Assembly (NCBI GenBank): GCA_021801605.1 | Contig: JAJYXU010000028.1 | Span: forward strand, 1-48,551 | Direction of reading: 5' to 3' | Source of the DNA: Bacteroidota bacterium | GTDB lineage: Bacteria > Bacteroidota > Ignavibacteria > Ignavibacteriales > Melioribacteraceae | Length of the DNA: 48,551 nucleotides | Shown here: piece by piece, positions 41,707-48,551 of the stretch | How positions within the stretch are numbered: position 1 is the first letter of the stretch | Layout: the number at the start of each line of letters is the position of its first letter | Program-made: the position numbers and the translations under genes | Notes under the pieces: model-generated | What the model saw: only the letters and a program-made list of their open reading frames with translations | Told to the model about the DNA's origin: nothing | Database searches by the model: none

Positions 41707-42592
41707 TATAGCTGTCTTTTAATACTGCGTTATAAGGAATTCCCTTTATGATTCTTTTAATTAGAGTTACAACTAAGAATTTAGTTTTGCTGAACTGAAT
41801 TTTTTCAAGAATAGACCAGGGCACTTTTAATGAATTAGTATTAGCGGTTTTGAAAAGGAAGAGCGGATTAGCATCGTTTGACGACTGATTGACAATTCCG
41901 ATAATAACATTTACAGAATCGTTTGCGTTGCCATTCCATGTAAGTTCCATGCTAAGATTATTTGTTGAAACCGTACCTTGAAGTTTGATCTGCCCGATAA
42001 TTTCGTTCGGAGTCGGTAAATCAAATTGGTAAAGCGGATTAGCGCCGTCGTTAATTCTAATATTTATGCTTGAGCCGTAAGGAAACGGGTTATTCAAACC
42101 GCCGTGCATGCCATGACCCATTCCGTTCGACAACACATATTTGAAACCGAGCGATGTATCAACAGGGGCATGTTGTTGATTCATCATTTTCATACGGTTG
42201 GATTCTTGCTGAGCCGGAACATTATTGAAGAAAACTGAAGTTACTGATTTTGATTTAAAACCCACAAGAGAATTATTAGGACCCATAACCGGTTTAGTTT
42301 TATCGTTAAAGAGGGCAAAGTAATATGCGCCGTAGGTAAAACTGCCATAATTTGAATTGTGTATTCCGCTGACATTTACGATCGTATTTTTATTTACGAA
42401 CGGTTCCACGATACCGGTTGAATCGTATCCATTACTGTAAACATAAGTAGATGGCTTTGCCGGCACAATTCCAACATTTATGTTTTCAGTTGTTGTGGTG
42501 TTGTCGGTAAATTCAACAGGAGAAGGATTGCCGCAAGAAATTAAGCTTAACAGCAGAATGAACAGTATCAAATATTTATTTTTTTTATTCAT
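41660..42592 (-). CDS. Secreted lipoprotein with Met/His-rich segment
   Basis: 310 residues. The signal peptide with lipobox is YLILFILLLSLISCGNPSP (Cys at about 20). The mature protein is mostly beta (PSTYVYSNGYDSTGIVEPFV, INIRINDGANPLYQFDL), with RMKMMNQQHAPVDTSLGF and NGMGHGMHGGLNNPFPYG in the middle, candidates for copper ligands. No family recognised. It may bind metal or form a surface partner of the preceding lipoprotein. It overlaps the next gene by 47 bases if that gene uses its upstream start. Confidence 0.6.
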   Translation of the reverse strand: MNKKNKYLILFILLLSLISCGNPSPVEFTDNTTTTENINVGIVPAKPSTYVYSNGYDSTGIVEPFVNKNTIVNVSGIHNSNYGSFTYGAYYFALFNDKTKPVMGPNNSLVGFKSKSVTSVFFNNVPAQQESNRMKMMNQQHAPVDTSLGFKYVLSNGMGHGMHGGLNNPFPYGSSINIRINDGANPLYQFDLPTPNEIIGQIKLQGTVSTNNLSMELTWNGNANDSVNVIIGIVNQSSNDANPLFLFKTANTNSLKVPWSILEKIQFSKTKFLVVTLIKRIIKGIPYNAVLKDSYIASQSIHNIKVDIPR

Positions 42593-42604
42593 GATTTTTT
42601 AAGC

Positions 42605-42627
42605 GGAGCAGGAATAATTCCCGCTCC
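42605..42627. terminator. Intercistronic hairpin
   Basis: GGAGC-A-GGAA-taa-TTCC-C-GCTCC between the two lipoprotein genes, 13 bases upstream of the second. There is no T-run on the minus strand, so it is more likely a processing or stability hairpin than a terminator. Confidence 0.4.
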
Positions 42628-42641
42628 AATAGTTTCAAAAT

Positions 42642-43724
42642 TTATTTTACAGCAATCGGAATTCCCCAGCTCTTTTCTTCCACCGGTGCGGTATCATCAT
42701 AAACAGTTTGTTTAGGAACTGCGTTCACTACAGCGTGCATAAATCCGCCGCCAACTGAAGGCGTATTCCATTGCAGCTCATAAACTTTATCATAAGAACT
42801 TCCGTTTTGTGTGGAGGAAATTAACTTAAATTTCAGTTTATTTCTATCACCAAAAATATTCATTTGTGCACCGTTACCTGAAGCGCCTTTTCCATTCATT
42901 CCTCCATTCATCATACCATTGCCATTCATTCCGTTTCCCATTGAGCCGCTGCCAACACCACCCATCATATAACCGTTTGCCAAACCTTGAATCATCATTC
43001 CATGGGTGAGAGTTAAAACATCTTCATCTTTGTATGCGCTAGTAATTTCGACGCGAATGGTTGCCAAACTTTGTTTGGAATAAAGAGGAAATTGATGACG
43101 AGAACCTTGCGCCATTGTTAAGAAGAAATTGTTCGGCGAGGTTGTTTCATAAACTTTTCCATCCGAAAATGTTACGGTTATTTTTTTGATATCAATATTG
43201 TTTGTATTTGTGCCGCCGCTAGCGAGTGAAGTTGCAATCACTCTCCAATCATTTAATTGGTTGCCCGTGTTTCCGACTTTAACATATTTAATTACACGCG
43301 TAACTGTGGTTGAATACGGTTTGTGTATTAACGTATCTACTCTTTTTGATCCGTTACCGGTGGACGGCTGATACGAAGCAGCAATTAATAATTCACCTTC
43401 AAATTTTTGCGTAAGGTAACCGTAAGCGGTATCTGCTTGCTGTTGAAAATCTAATTTGCTGTCAACCATTTTTAATTTCTGTCCAACTTTAACCGGGTAG
43501 ATTTCTTTTGAGAGACTGCCGACTATATTCATTACAGTTGTCTCGTTATAATTTGGTTCGAAGGACTGAACTGCCGGATCATTTGCAGTAATTGTTTCAA
43601 GAGCCGAGTTTAAACTGCCGGATTGGGAATCAGCTTCAATAGGGTTTATTTTATCGCAACCGTAAAACCCAAAGATTAGAATTGTTAAGACCGAAAACGC
43701 GAGAAAGATTTTTTGTTTATTCAT
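42642..43724 (-). CDS. Secreted lipoprotein with Met/Gly/Asn-rich segment
   Basis: 360 residues from the ATG at 43724 (GGAG seven bases upstream; an ATG at 43736 overlaps that site). Lipobox: LTILIFGFYGCDKINPI. Residues about 255-295 are low-complexity: NGYMMGGVGSGSMGNGMNG, then NGMMNGGMNGKGASGNG. Other parts are beta-rich (VTRVIKYVKVGNTGNQLNDW, KKITVTFSDGKVYETTS). The family is not recognised. The Met-rich loop resembles those of the barrel at 4382 and suggests soft-metal binding (inference). It is the first gene after a near-perfect sigma54 promoter. Confidence 0.6.
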   Translation of the reverse strand: MNKQKIFLAFSVLTILIFGFYGCDKINPIEADSQSGSLNSALETITANDPAVQSFEPNYNETTVMNIVGSLSKEIYPVKVGQKLKMVDSKLDFQQQADTAYGYLTQKFEGELLIAASYQPSTGNGSKRVDTLIHKPYSTTVTRVIKYVKVGNTGNQLNDWRVIATSLASGGTNTNNIDIKKITVTFSDGKVYETTSPNNFFLTMAQGSRHQFPLYSKQSLATIRVEITSAYKDEDVLTLTHGMMIQGLANGYMMGGVGSGSMGNGMNGNGMMNGGMNGKGASGNGAQMNIFGDRNKLKFKLISSTQNGSSYDKVYELQWNTPSVGGGFMHAVVNAVPKQTVYDDTAPVEEKSWGIPIAVK

Positions 43725-43764
43725 TTTATGCTCCATATATTATTAAGGTTTTGATTTAATGAAA

Positions 43765-43779
43765 GCATAATGAGTGCCA
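43765..43779 (-). promoter_or_regulatory. Sigma54 promoter of the Met-rich lipoprotein operon
   Basis: TGGCAC-TCATT-ATGC on the minus strand, nine of ten consensus positions, with GG and GC correctly spaced. It lies 41 bases upstream of the first lipoprotein start. Two TTGCCTG elements lie 54 bases further upstream. The neighbouring gene encodes a sigma54 activator. Confidence 0.75.
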
Positions 43780-43832
43780 AAGACAAAAGATGCATTTTTT
43801 TTGCAGAATCGAATTAGACAGAAAAACTTATT

Positions 43833-43858
43833 GCCTGTAAATCAACACCGATTGCCTG
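43833..43858. promoter_or_regulatory. Upstream activating element A (paired TTGCCTG)
   Basis: GCCTG at 43833 and again at 43854, 21 bases apart (two helical turns), each preceded by TT, the second followed by AA. The first lies 54 bases from the -24 element at 43779. The identical arrangement occurs before the T9SS gene at 48139. A further inverted CAGGC is at 43871-43875, in the end of the activator gene. Confidence 0.7.
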
Positions 43859-43865
43859 AAGCGAA

Positions 43866-46304
43866 TTAAACAGGCAGTTTTCTAAGTAAGTCTTTTATTG
43901 TTTCATCAAGATAAGAATGAAATTTAGCCGGAAGATTTTTATACTTTGAAGCGAAGGCGGATTTAATATTTTCAAACTCCTTCACTTTAATTTTTGCCAG
44001 ATCTTTTTGCAAGTTCTCAATATAAGTTTCGGCTTTCGCTTTTAGCCGTATCAGAGATTCTTCATCGTCAGTGTTAGCAAGTTCTCTGATTGTTCTGTCA
44101 AATTGGAAAGAATTAGCAACATACTTTTTAAAAAACATTCCGCGCAGATTCTCGGAAACAACTGTTCGGTTGATGTTGCCAAGTTCCTTAGCTGTTTCAT
44201 TTATTGATGAATGTGAAAAAGATTTATGGCGCAACGATTCTAAGATTAAATCTTCGAGGTTAGAACGGTCAACTTTGCGGTATTCTTCCGATAGATCGTT
44301 GAGCTGAATAATTTTTCTGCTTTCAGATTTAGCAAATATAACAGCACGTTTGATTACGGATTCCAATTCGCGAACGTTCCCTCTCCACTCGTTTTTAGTT
44401 AGACTATCCAAAACAGCTTTGGAAATTTTCAGTTCAGAATCTTCCATGCGGATAAAGTGATGGGCGAGCAATTCGATATCATCTTTTCTTTCGCGCAAAG
44501 GAGGCAATTCCAATTTAAGAACATTGAGGCGGTAATAAAGATCTTCGCGGAAAAGTTTTTCTTTTACACGCTCTTCTAAATTTTTATTAGTGGCTGCAAT
44601 TACGCGAACGTTTACATGTTTAATTTCTGCGGCGCCGACTTTCTGAACCTCGCCAAATTGGATTACACGCAAAAGTTTAGCTTGAAAATTTTCTATGGTC
44701 TCGCCAATTTCATCAAGAAAAATTGTGCCGCTGTCAGCTAATTCAAATTTACCTTTTCGATCAGCGATCGCATTGGTAAATGCGCCTTTCACATGCCCGA
44801 ACAGTTCGCTTTCGAGAAGCGATTCCGACATTGCTGCACAATTAACAGCTACAAAGTTTTTGTCTTTTCGTTTTCCAAGATTATGAATTGCCCGCGCAAC
44901 AAGTTCTTTACCGCTACCGCTCTCGCCAAGAATTAAAGTTGTTGCATCAGAGACGGAAACTTTTTTTATCATTTCGATAAGATCGCGCATAACATTGCTT
45001 CGAAAGACCATTCCCTCAAAAGTTGTAATCGTTTCTTTTTCGGCAGAAATGATTTCCGGTTCATTATCATCTTTCCATTTTTTCAATTGTGATATTTCAT
45101 CTTCGAGCAAAACAATTTTTGATGTTAGCACGCTCTGTTTTTTATCGGATACCGTTCCGAGCTGATCTTTTAATCCGGCTAATTCCTCTTCCTTTACCGA
45201 TAACGCACGTTTCAATATTTCAGATTCGTTGAAAGTATCCAGCAGTTTTGCTTTACTTTCGGAAAGATTAAAACCGAACTCAATCATGAGATAAACAACA
45301 GTTGGAATTATTACTGCGGAATAATTTACTTCGATAAAGAAAAATGTTAAGAGAATATAAGCGATGATGAGAAAACCGAGAAAGTAGATCAACGCGGCAT
45401 ACGATAGCGGAAGTCTTATTTTAATTAGAATTACAATAAACAACGGCAGCAAAAAAACAAAAGCCAGATATGAACTTAACCGGAAATTAAGAGTACGTTT
45501 TGTGAGAATGTTATCGAGTGCAAAGGCATGAAGCGCAATACCCGGGAGTTCTTTATCGAATCCAGTTGAAATAGTTTTCGCTATTGAAGGATCGCTGACA
45601 CCAACTAAAACAATTTTATTTCTGAAACTTACAAGGTTGCCATCATTCTCTTCAACCATTCTAAAAAATTCTAGAAGAGAATAGTTCTGATAATTTTTCC
45701 ATGAGTTGTAGAAATTGATTTTTATCCGGTTATTATTGAAATCTTTATTTGCCAGAGCAGAGGAAAATGATTTTTCAGGTATGCCATTAACCGTTATTAA
45801 ATTTGGGATATAAATGCCGTCGTCTGAAATATAATTTAAATGACCGCTCGTGAGGTTCGGATTGTCTAATTTTGGTTGCGAATATATTATTGAATCGGCT
45901 CCTCCGACATTTGTTATCAAAGACGATACAACAACTATTCCGCTGCGTTTAATTTCTTCATTCAATAGATCGTTATAGATAGACTGGATTGCTGCATTAT
46001 TCGACAGAAGAACTTCGATACCAATTTTGGAAACACCTAAATTTGCAAGCTTGTCAATCAGCAATGCGTAATAGCTCCTCTTCAGAGGCCAGCCCCCCAG
46101 TTTTTCAATATCAGTCTCATTTATGTGAATTATAATTATACTGGAGTCTAATGATCTTTGTCCCGTTAATTTGGTAAAAGTGTTTTCGGCAAATCGATTG
46201 AAGGGATTGAATAGCCCCAACAGCGAAAAAAGAAGAAAGAGGAGAATCACCGCAATGATCTCAATTACTTTTTTAGATGAAAATATTTTTCCGGCCGATA
46301 TCAT
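43866..46304 (-). CDS. Membrane-bound CHASE2-domain sigma54 activator
   Basis: 812 residues. TM1 is at about 13-35 (VIEIIAVILLFLLFSLLGLF). An extracytoplasmic CHASE2 domain is at about 45-265 (SIIIIHINETDIEKLGGWPL, then VLVGVSDPSIAKTISTGFDK). Three more helices are at about 275-350, followed by a coiled coil (SVKEEELAGLKDQLGTVSDK). The AAA+ domain (about 420-650) has GESGSGKE, Walker B FLDEIGET and the loop GAFTNA instead of GAFTGA. A C-terminal HTH-like region (SINETAKELGNINRTVVSEN) is followed by a long helix. No receiver or kinase is present, so it is a one-component membrane activator. It lies between two promoters with identical upstream elements, its probable targets. Confidence 0.88.
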   Translation of the reverse strand: MISAGKIFSSKKVIEIIAVILLFLLFSLLGLFNPFNRFAENTFTKLTGQRSLDSSIIIIHINETDIEKLGGWPLKRSYYALLIDKLANLGVSKIGIEVLLSNNAAIQSIYNDLLNEEIKRSGIVVVSSLITNVGGADSIIYSQPKLDNPNLTSGHLNYISDDGIYIPNLITVNGIPEKSFSSALANKDFNNNRIKINFYNSWKNYQNYSLLEFFRMVEENDGNLVSFRNKIVLVGVSDPSIAKTISTGFDKELPGIALHAFALDNILTKRTLNFRLSSYLAFVFLLPLFIVILIKIRLPLSYAALIYFLGFLIIAYILLTFFFIEVNYSAVIIPTVVYLMIEFGFNLSESKAKLLDTFNESEILKRALSVKEEELAGLKDQLGTVSDKKQSVLTSKIVLLEDEISQLKKWKDDNEPEIISAEKETITTFEGMVFRSNVMRDLIEMIKKVSVSDATTLILGESGSGKELVARAIHNLGKRKDKNFVAVNCAAMSESLLESELFGHVKGAFTNAIADRKGKFELADSGTIFLDEIGETIENFQAKLLRVIQFGEVQKVGAAEIKHVNVRVIAATNKNLEERVKEKLFREDLYYRLNVLKLELPPLRERKDDIELLAHHFIRMEDSELKISKAVLDSLTKNEWRGNVRELESVIKRAVIFAKSESRKIIQLNDLSEEYRKVDRSNLEDLILESLRHKSFSHSSINETAKELGNINRTVVSENLRGMFFKKYVANSFQFDRTIRELANTDDEESLIRLKAKAETYIENLQKDLAKIKVKEFENIKSAFASKYKNLPAKFHSYLDETIKDLLRKLPV

Positions 46305-46366
46305 AATCTTTCCAATAATCCGGCATTAAATTACCAAATTCCAAAAGAATATGTAGAATTGAATTT

Positions 46367-46466
46367 AGGGTAGTTCCAAAAATTATCTTTTGTAAAGAAT
46401 TTAACGCGGAGAACGCAAAGAATACGCAAAGTTCGCAGAAGATATTGAAGTTTTTGGAACTACCCT
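46367..46466. mobile_element. 100-bp MITE-like element, AGGGTRGTTCC family
   Basis: Perfect 16-bp terminal inverted repeats AGGGTAGTTCCAAAAA and TTTTTGGAACTACCCT. The interior has AACGCGGAGAACGCAAAG and ATACGCAAAGTTCGCAG, with no ORF. It lies between the CHASE2 activator and the T9SS gene. A shorter relative is at 20733-20784. Confidence 0.65.
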
Positions 46467-46479
46467 TTAGAAGAGAAGC

Positions 46480-46501
46480 GGAGCTTGATTATTCAAGCCC
46501 C
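46480..46501. terminator. Hairpin downstream of the T9SS gene
   Basis: GGAGCTTGA-ttat-TCAAGCCCC, with one mismatch in nine pairs, 15 bases after the stop of the minus-strand T9SS gene. The minus strand continues GCTTCTCTTCT, moderately T-rich; the plus strand has GTTTTTA. Probable terminator of the T9SS gene. Confidence 0.5.
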
Positions 46502-46515
46502 GTTTTTAGATGGTT

Positions 46516-48030
46516 TTACTTTAGTAGCATCATTTTTTTTACTTGAATAAAACTACTCGTTTGCAATTTGTAGAAATATATTCCGCTTGCAAGTGTGCTT
46601 GCATCAAAGTTAATCTTATAGCTACCGGCGTTTTGATATCCGGTTATAAGAGTTGCAACTTGATTGCCAAGAACATCATAAATTTTTAAACTGACATTTC
46701 CATCGGAAGAAAGTTTGTAAGAAATTGTTGTAGATGGGTTAAAAGGATTCGGATAATTTTGACCGAGAACAAATTCTGTTGGTACAACTTGAGTGTTTTC
46801 AACAGCAGTTACGGCAGAACTTGTTAAAGCTACAAATCCGCTTGCAGTCGATGAACTGAACGATACAATGTTGTTCAGTTCATCCACAGATGCTGTAATG
46901 GTTTTCCACGAACTCGTTTGTTTATCCCAAAGCTTTACCTGGATGCTGTTCTTGTTCATGTTGTAAGTATTTAATTGAGTATCTGTAAAATGAAGTTGAA
47001 CTTTGATATTGTTGCCGAAATCCATGCGACCACCACCATGACCGTTCTGCCACATCATATTATTTTCGGACGGGTTGAACATATCAATTTCGTAACCGGC
47101 AAAAATATTTTGACCTTTATAGTTAGGCATGTTTTCCGGATAAACTTCAAACATTTGACCGAAAATGGAATCTGGCAAAGAACCCATCATATGTTCGCCC
47201 TGGTGCCATCCTTGTATCATTGTTACCATTGTGCTGTCATCGAAAGACGAATGGAAGCGTGTCGAATTCGAATTTCTATTGACCCATCCACCGCCGAAAT
47301 GTGGATTTAATTTTGTCGAGTCTCTCCATACTTCTCCGTTAATCTCATAAACGATCAGCATTGATAAACCGGAACTGTTGGAAAGTAATCCGCCTTTGAT
47401 GGTAACTGTTTCGCCATTTTGAGGTCTCTTGGCTCCGGATGAGGGCTGATACCAGTAAGGTCCAAAATTCAAAAAGTAATTTGGCTTTTCGTCGTTGTTG
47501 GTATCTAAGTAAAAATGATCCATCATAAAAGTTGTGTCCACTAAAGCTGTACCGATTAGTGTAACAGTTTTTAATGAGTCATGATTCCAACCGAAACCAT
47601 AACTGCCGCCGAACATTCCATGTTTACTCCATCCGAACATGTTGTTGTGTTTACCCATGTCGTTCCAATTAGCAAAGAATGGATCCCGCCAAAACAGATC
47701 GTTGATTTCATAAACTGCTATCGACTTAAAATTGTATTTAGATGATTGGTAAGCACCGCCAACAATTTTTATTTGATCGCCGTCTTTGGGACGTTGAGCG
47801 ACGGAACTATCCGGCTGATACCATGGCGAGCCAAAGTTAAGATGGTAATCTGCAGTCCCGTCAAGGTTTGTATCGATAAAATACTGAGGTACCGGTATTG
47901 ATTGATCAACAATTGCTTTACCGGTTAATGTTAGTGTGTCTAATTTATCTGCTCTTAGATGACCGTTCATCATTTGAGCGAATGATAAAGTAGTCATAAG
48001 AATGAAACCAAGTAGAAATATTTTTTTCAT
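46516..48030 (-). CDS. T9SS-exported protein with duplicated beta domain and Met/His-rich region
   Basis: 504 residues. The signal peptide ends near TLSFAQ (about 19). Two homologous units follow: about 30-115 (LTLTGKAIVDQSIPVPQYFI, NFGSPWYQPDSS, YEINDLFWRDPFF) and about 150-240 (VTLIGTALVDTTFMMDHFYL, NFGPYWYQPSSG, YEINGEVWRDS). The middle is rich in Met, His, Gly and Trp (GWHQGEHMMGSLPDSIFGQM, NNMMWQNGHGGGRMDFG). A C-terminal T9SS type A sorting domain of about 85 residues follows (FVLGQNYPNPFNPSTTISYK, NVSLKIYDVLGNQVATL, GIYFYKLQTSSF). It is exported and probably attached to the cell surface. The same upstream element as the lipoprotein operon links it to the CHASE2 activator. Confidence 0.82.
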   Translation of the reverse strand: MKKIFLLGFILMTTLSFAQMMNGHLRADKLDTLTLTGKAIVDQSIPVPQYFIDTNLDGTADYHLNFGSPWYQPDSSVAQRPKDGDQIKIVGGAYQSSKYNFKSIAVYEINDLFWRDPFFANWNDMGKHNNMFGWSKHGMFGGSYGFGWNHDSLKTVTLIGTALVDTTFMMDHFYLDTNNDEKPNYFLNFGPYWYQPSSGAKRPQNGETVTIKGGLLSNSSGLSMLIVYEINGEVWRDSTKLNPHFGGGWVNRNSNSTRFHSSFDDSTMVTMIQGWHQGEHMMGSLPDSIFGQMFEVYPENMPNYKGQNIFAGYEIDMFNPSENNMMWQNGHGGGRMDFGNNIKVQLHFTDTQLNTYNMNKNSIQVKLWDKQTSSWKTITASVDELNNIVSFSSSTASGFVALTSSAVTAVENTQVVPTEFVLGQNYPNPFNPSTTISYKLSSDGNVSLKIYDVLGNQVATLITGYQNAGSYKINFDASTLASGIYFYKLQTSSFIQVKKMMLLK

Positions 48031-48070
48031 GATGTACCTTTTATTAATTTATTTTGGATGCTTTATTTAA

Positions 48071-48085
48071 CCATCAATCATGCCA
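48071..48085 (-). promoter_or_regulatory. Candidate sigma54 promoter of the T9SS gene
   Basis: TGGCAT-GATTG-ATGG on the minus strand, seven of ten positions of the sigma54 consensus with the GG intact, 41 bases upstream of the ATG, the same distance as in the lipoprotein operon. Its -12 is weak, but the upstream element is at the same 54-base distance, which raises confidence. Confidence 0.55.
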
Positions 48086-48138
48086 TGATAGAATAATCGA
48101 ATTCCTGGTCGGAAAACAAATTTATTAGAAAATTAGTT

Positions 48139-48164
48139 GCCTGAATTTCCCAAAGATTTGCCTG
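48139..48164. promoter_or_regulatory. Upstream activating element B (paired TTGCCTG)
   Basis: GCCTG at 48139 and 48160, 21 bases apart, each preceded by TT, the second followed by AAG, as in element A. The 14 bases between the copies differ (AATTTCCCAAAGAT against TAAATCAACACCGA), so the conserved part is the TTGCCTG halves. The first copy is 54 bases from the -24 element. Confidence 0.7.
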
Positions 48165-48551
48165 AAGAGATTCATTTCAATCAAATGATGATATAAAGTG
48201 AAACTCCTTTTTTGAGCCAACAAAGAAGCGAAAGAATGACGCAAGGAATGAAAATGAATCTTTTCATTTAGATTTTGGTTGCTATGATTTTATTGACAGG
48301 AAAGTAGAGGAATTTATTCCGTTCATCTATATTTTAGAAAAACGACCTTTTTACAAATCTCTTTTGGTTAATTTATTTTTTGTGCAATGTTAGTGAGAAA
48401 TTATTCACAACTAAAATTGGATTTAGTTTATCAATTATTTAGTTTACAACGTGTAGTTGATAATATTCAAATTTTAGCCAAGAATAATAATTAGAGACCT
48501 CTGAAAAATTAAGAATAGAACGCAGATGACGCGGATTTGGCAGATTTAATC
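48165..48551. other. Intergenic, with a repeat cut by the window edge
   Basis: No gene is visible in 48165-48551. The last 40 bases contain AACGCAGATGACGCGGAT and GGCAGATTTAATC, the same word style as the interiors of the other inverted-repeat elements (AATCTGCGAAAATCTG). It may be the beginning of another dispersed repeat continuing outside the window. Confidence 0.35.

Noticed and set aside
1-48551. CRISPR arrays, tRNA or rRNA genes, transposase or integrase genes
   Set aside because: No regularly spaced direct repeats, no cloverleaf or rRNA sequence that I could recognise, and no transposase or integrase reading frame among the ORFs.

Overview
The window looks like chromosome of a free-living, low-GC member of the Bacteroidota/Chlorobi side of the tree, most likely Ignavibacteriota (Ignavibacterium/Melioribacter-like). 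This is an inference. It rests on a type IX secretion C-terminal sorting domain of the style common there (NYPNPFNPSTTISY in the gene at 46516-48030), Shine-Dalgarno-led genes, a B. subtilis-like fadN-fadA-fadE order, and scattered short intergenic repeats. Nearly everything is about metal, metalloid, sulfur or oxidative stress, apart from a fatty-acid beta-oxidation block in the middle. I see no rRNA, tRNA, CRISPR array, phage or transposase gene.

Layout. 260-2741 (minus): ArsR-rhodanese regulator, small winged-helix protein, OsmC, methyltransferase, DsrE, a sulfur/redox operon behind a palindrome. 3104-9819 (minus): a membrane and surface metal-handling cluster of zinc-ribbon protein with duplicated CxC modules, DUF2318 protein, FtsX-type permease, LolD-type ATPase, YHS protein, PII-like protein, very Met-rich secreted protein, outer-membrane barrel, small secreted protein and DUF2231 protein. 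9896-17027 (minus): a Cus-type heavy-metal RND operon (tolC-like, cusB, cusA and a secreted HMBD protein), preceded by a 39-residue membrane peptide and a truncated second cusA start. 17171-20621 (minus): the adjacent NtrC-type response regulator and histidine kinase. 20941-31903: two thioesterases, a ScfR/RamB-like regulator, acyl-CoA synthetase, fadN-fadA-fadE and a dienoyl-CoA reductase-like SDR. 31852-34957: an arsenic operon (arsR, two thioredoxin-type arsC, thioredoxin-like protein, acr3) facing a broken arsR. 35138-38780: a GAF-sigma54 activator divergent from dps and katA. 38978-48030 (minus): two Met-rich lipoproteins, an outer-membrane barrel/transglutaminase fusion and a FecR-like protein, then a membrane-bound CHASE2-sigma54 activator, then a T9SS-exported protein.

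How it fits together. Three different sigma54 activators (two-component, GAF, CHASE2) each lie next to a candidate sigma54 promoter with upstream repeats. The strongest case is the CHASE2 activator. The promoter of the four-gene operon on one side and that of the T9SS gene on the other share the same upstream element, TTGCCTG-N14-TTGCCTGAAG, at exactly the same distance from the -24 element. This defines a small regulon for Met-rich surface proteins that I do not recognise from described systems, and I regard it as the best candidate for something new. The second candidate is the DUF2318/FtsX/LolD/YHS/PII cluster. It resembles the accessory half of the Campylobacter P19 iron system but lacks FTR1 and P19 here and sits beside a copper-type Cus operon.

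Two families of small non-coding inverted-repeat elements (MITE-like) are scattered through the window. One 108-bp element is present in two identical copies, one of them inside the cus operon. Repeats, truncated arsR and truncated cusA together point to local rearrangement of the metal-resistance genes.
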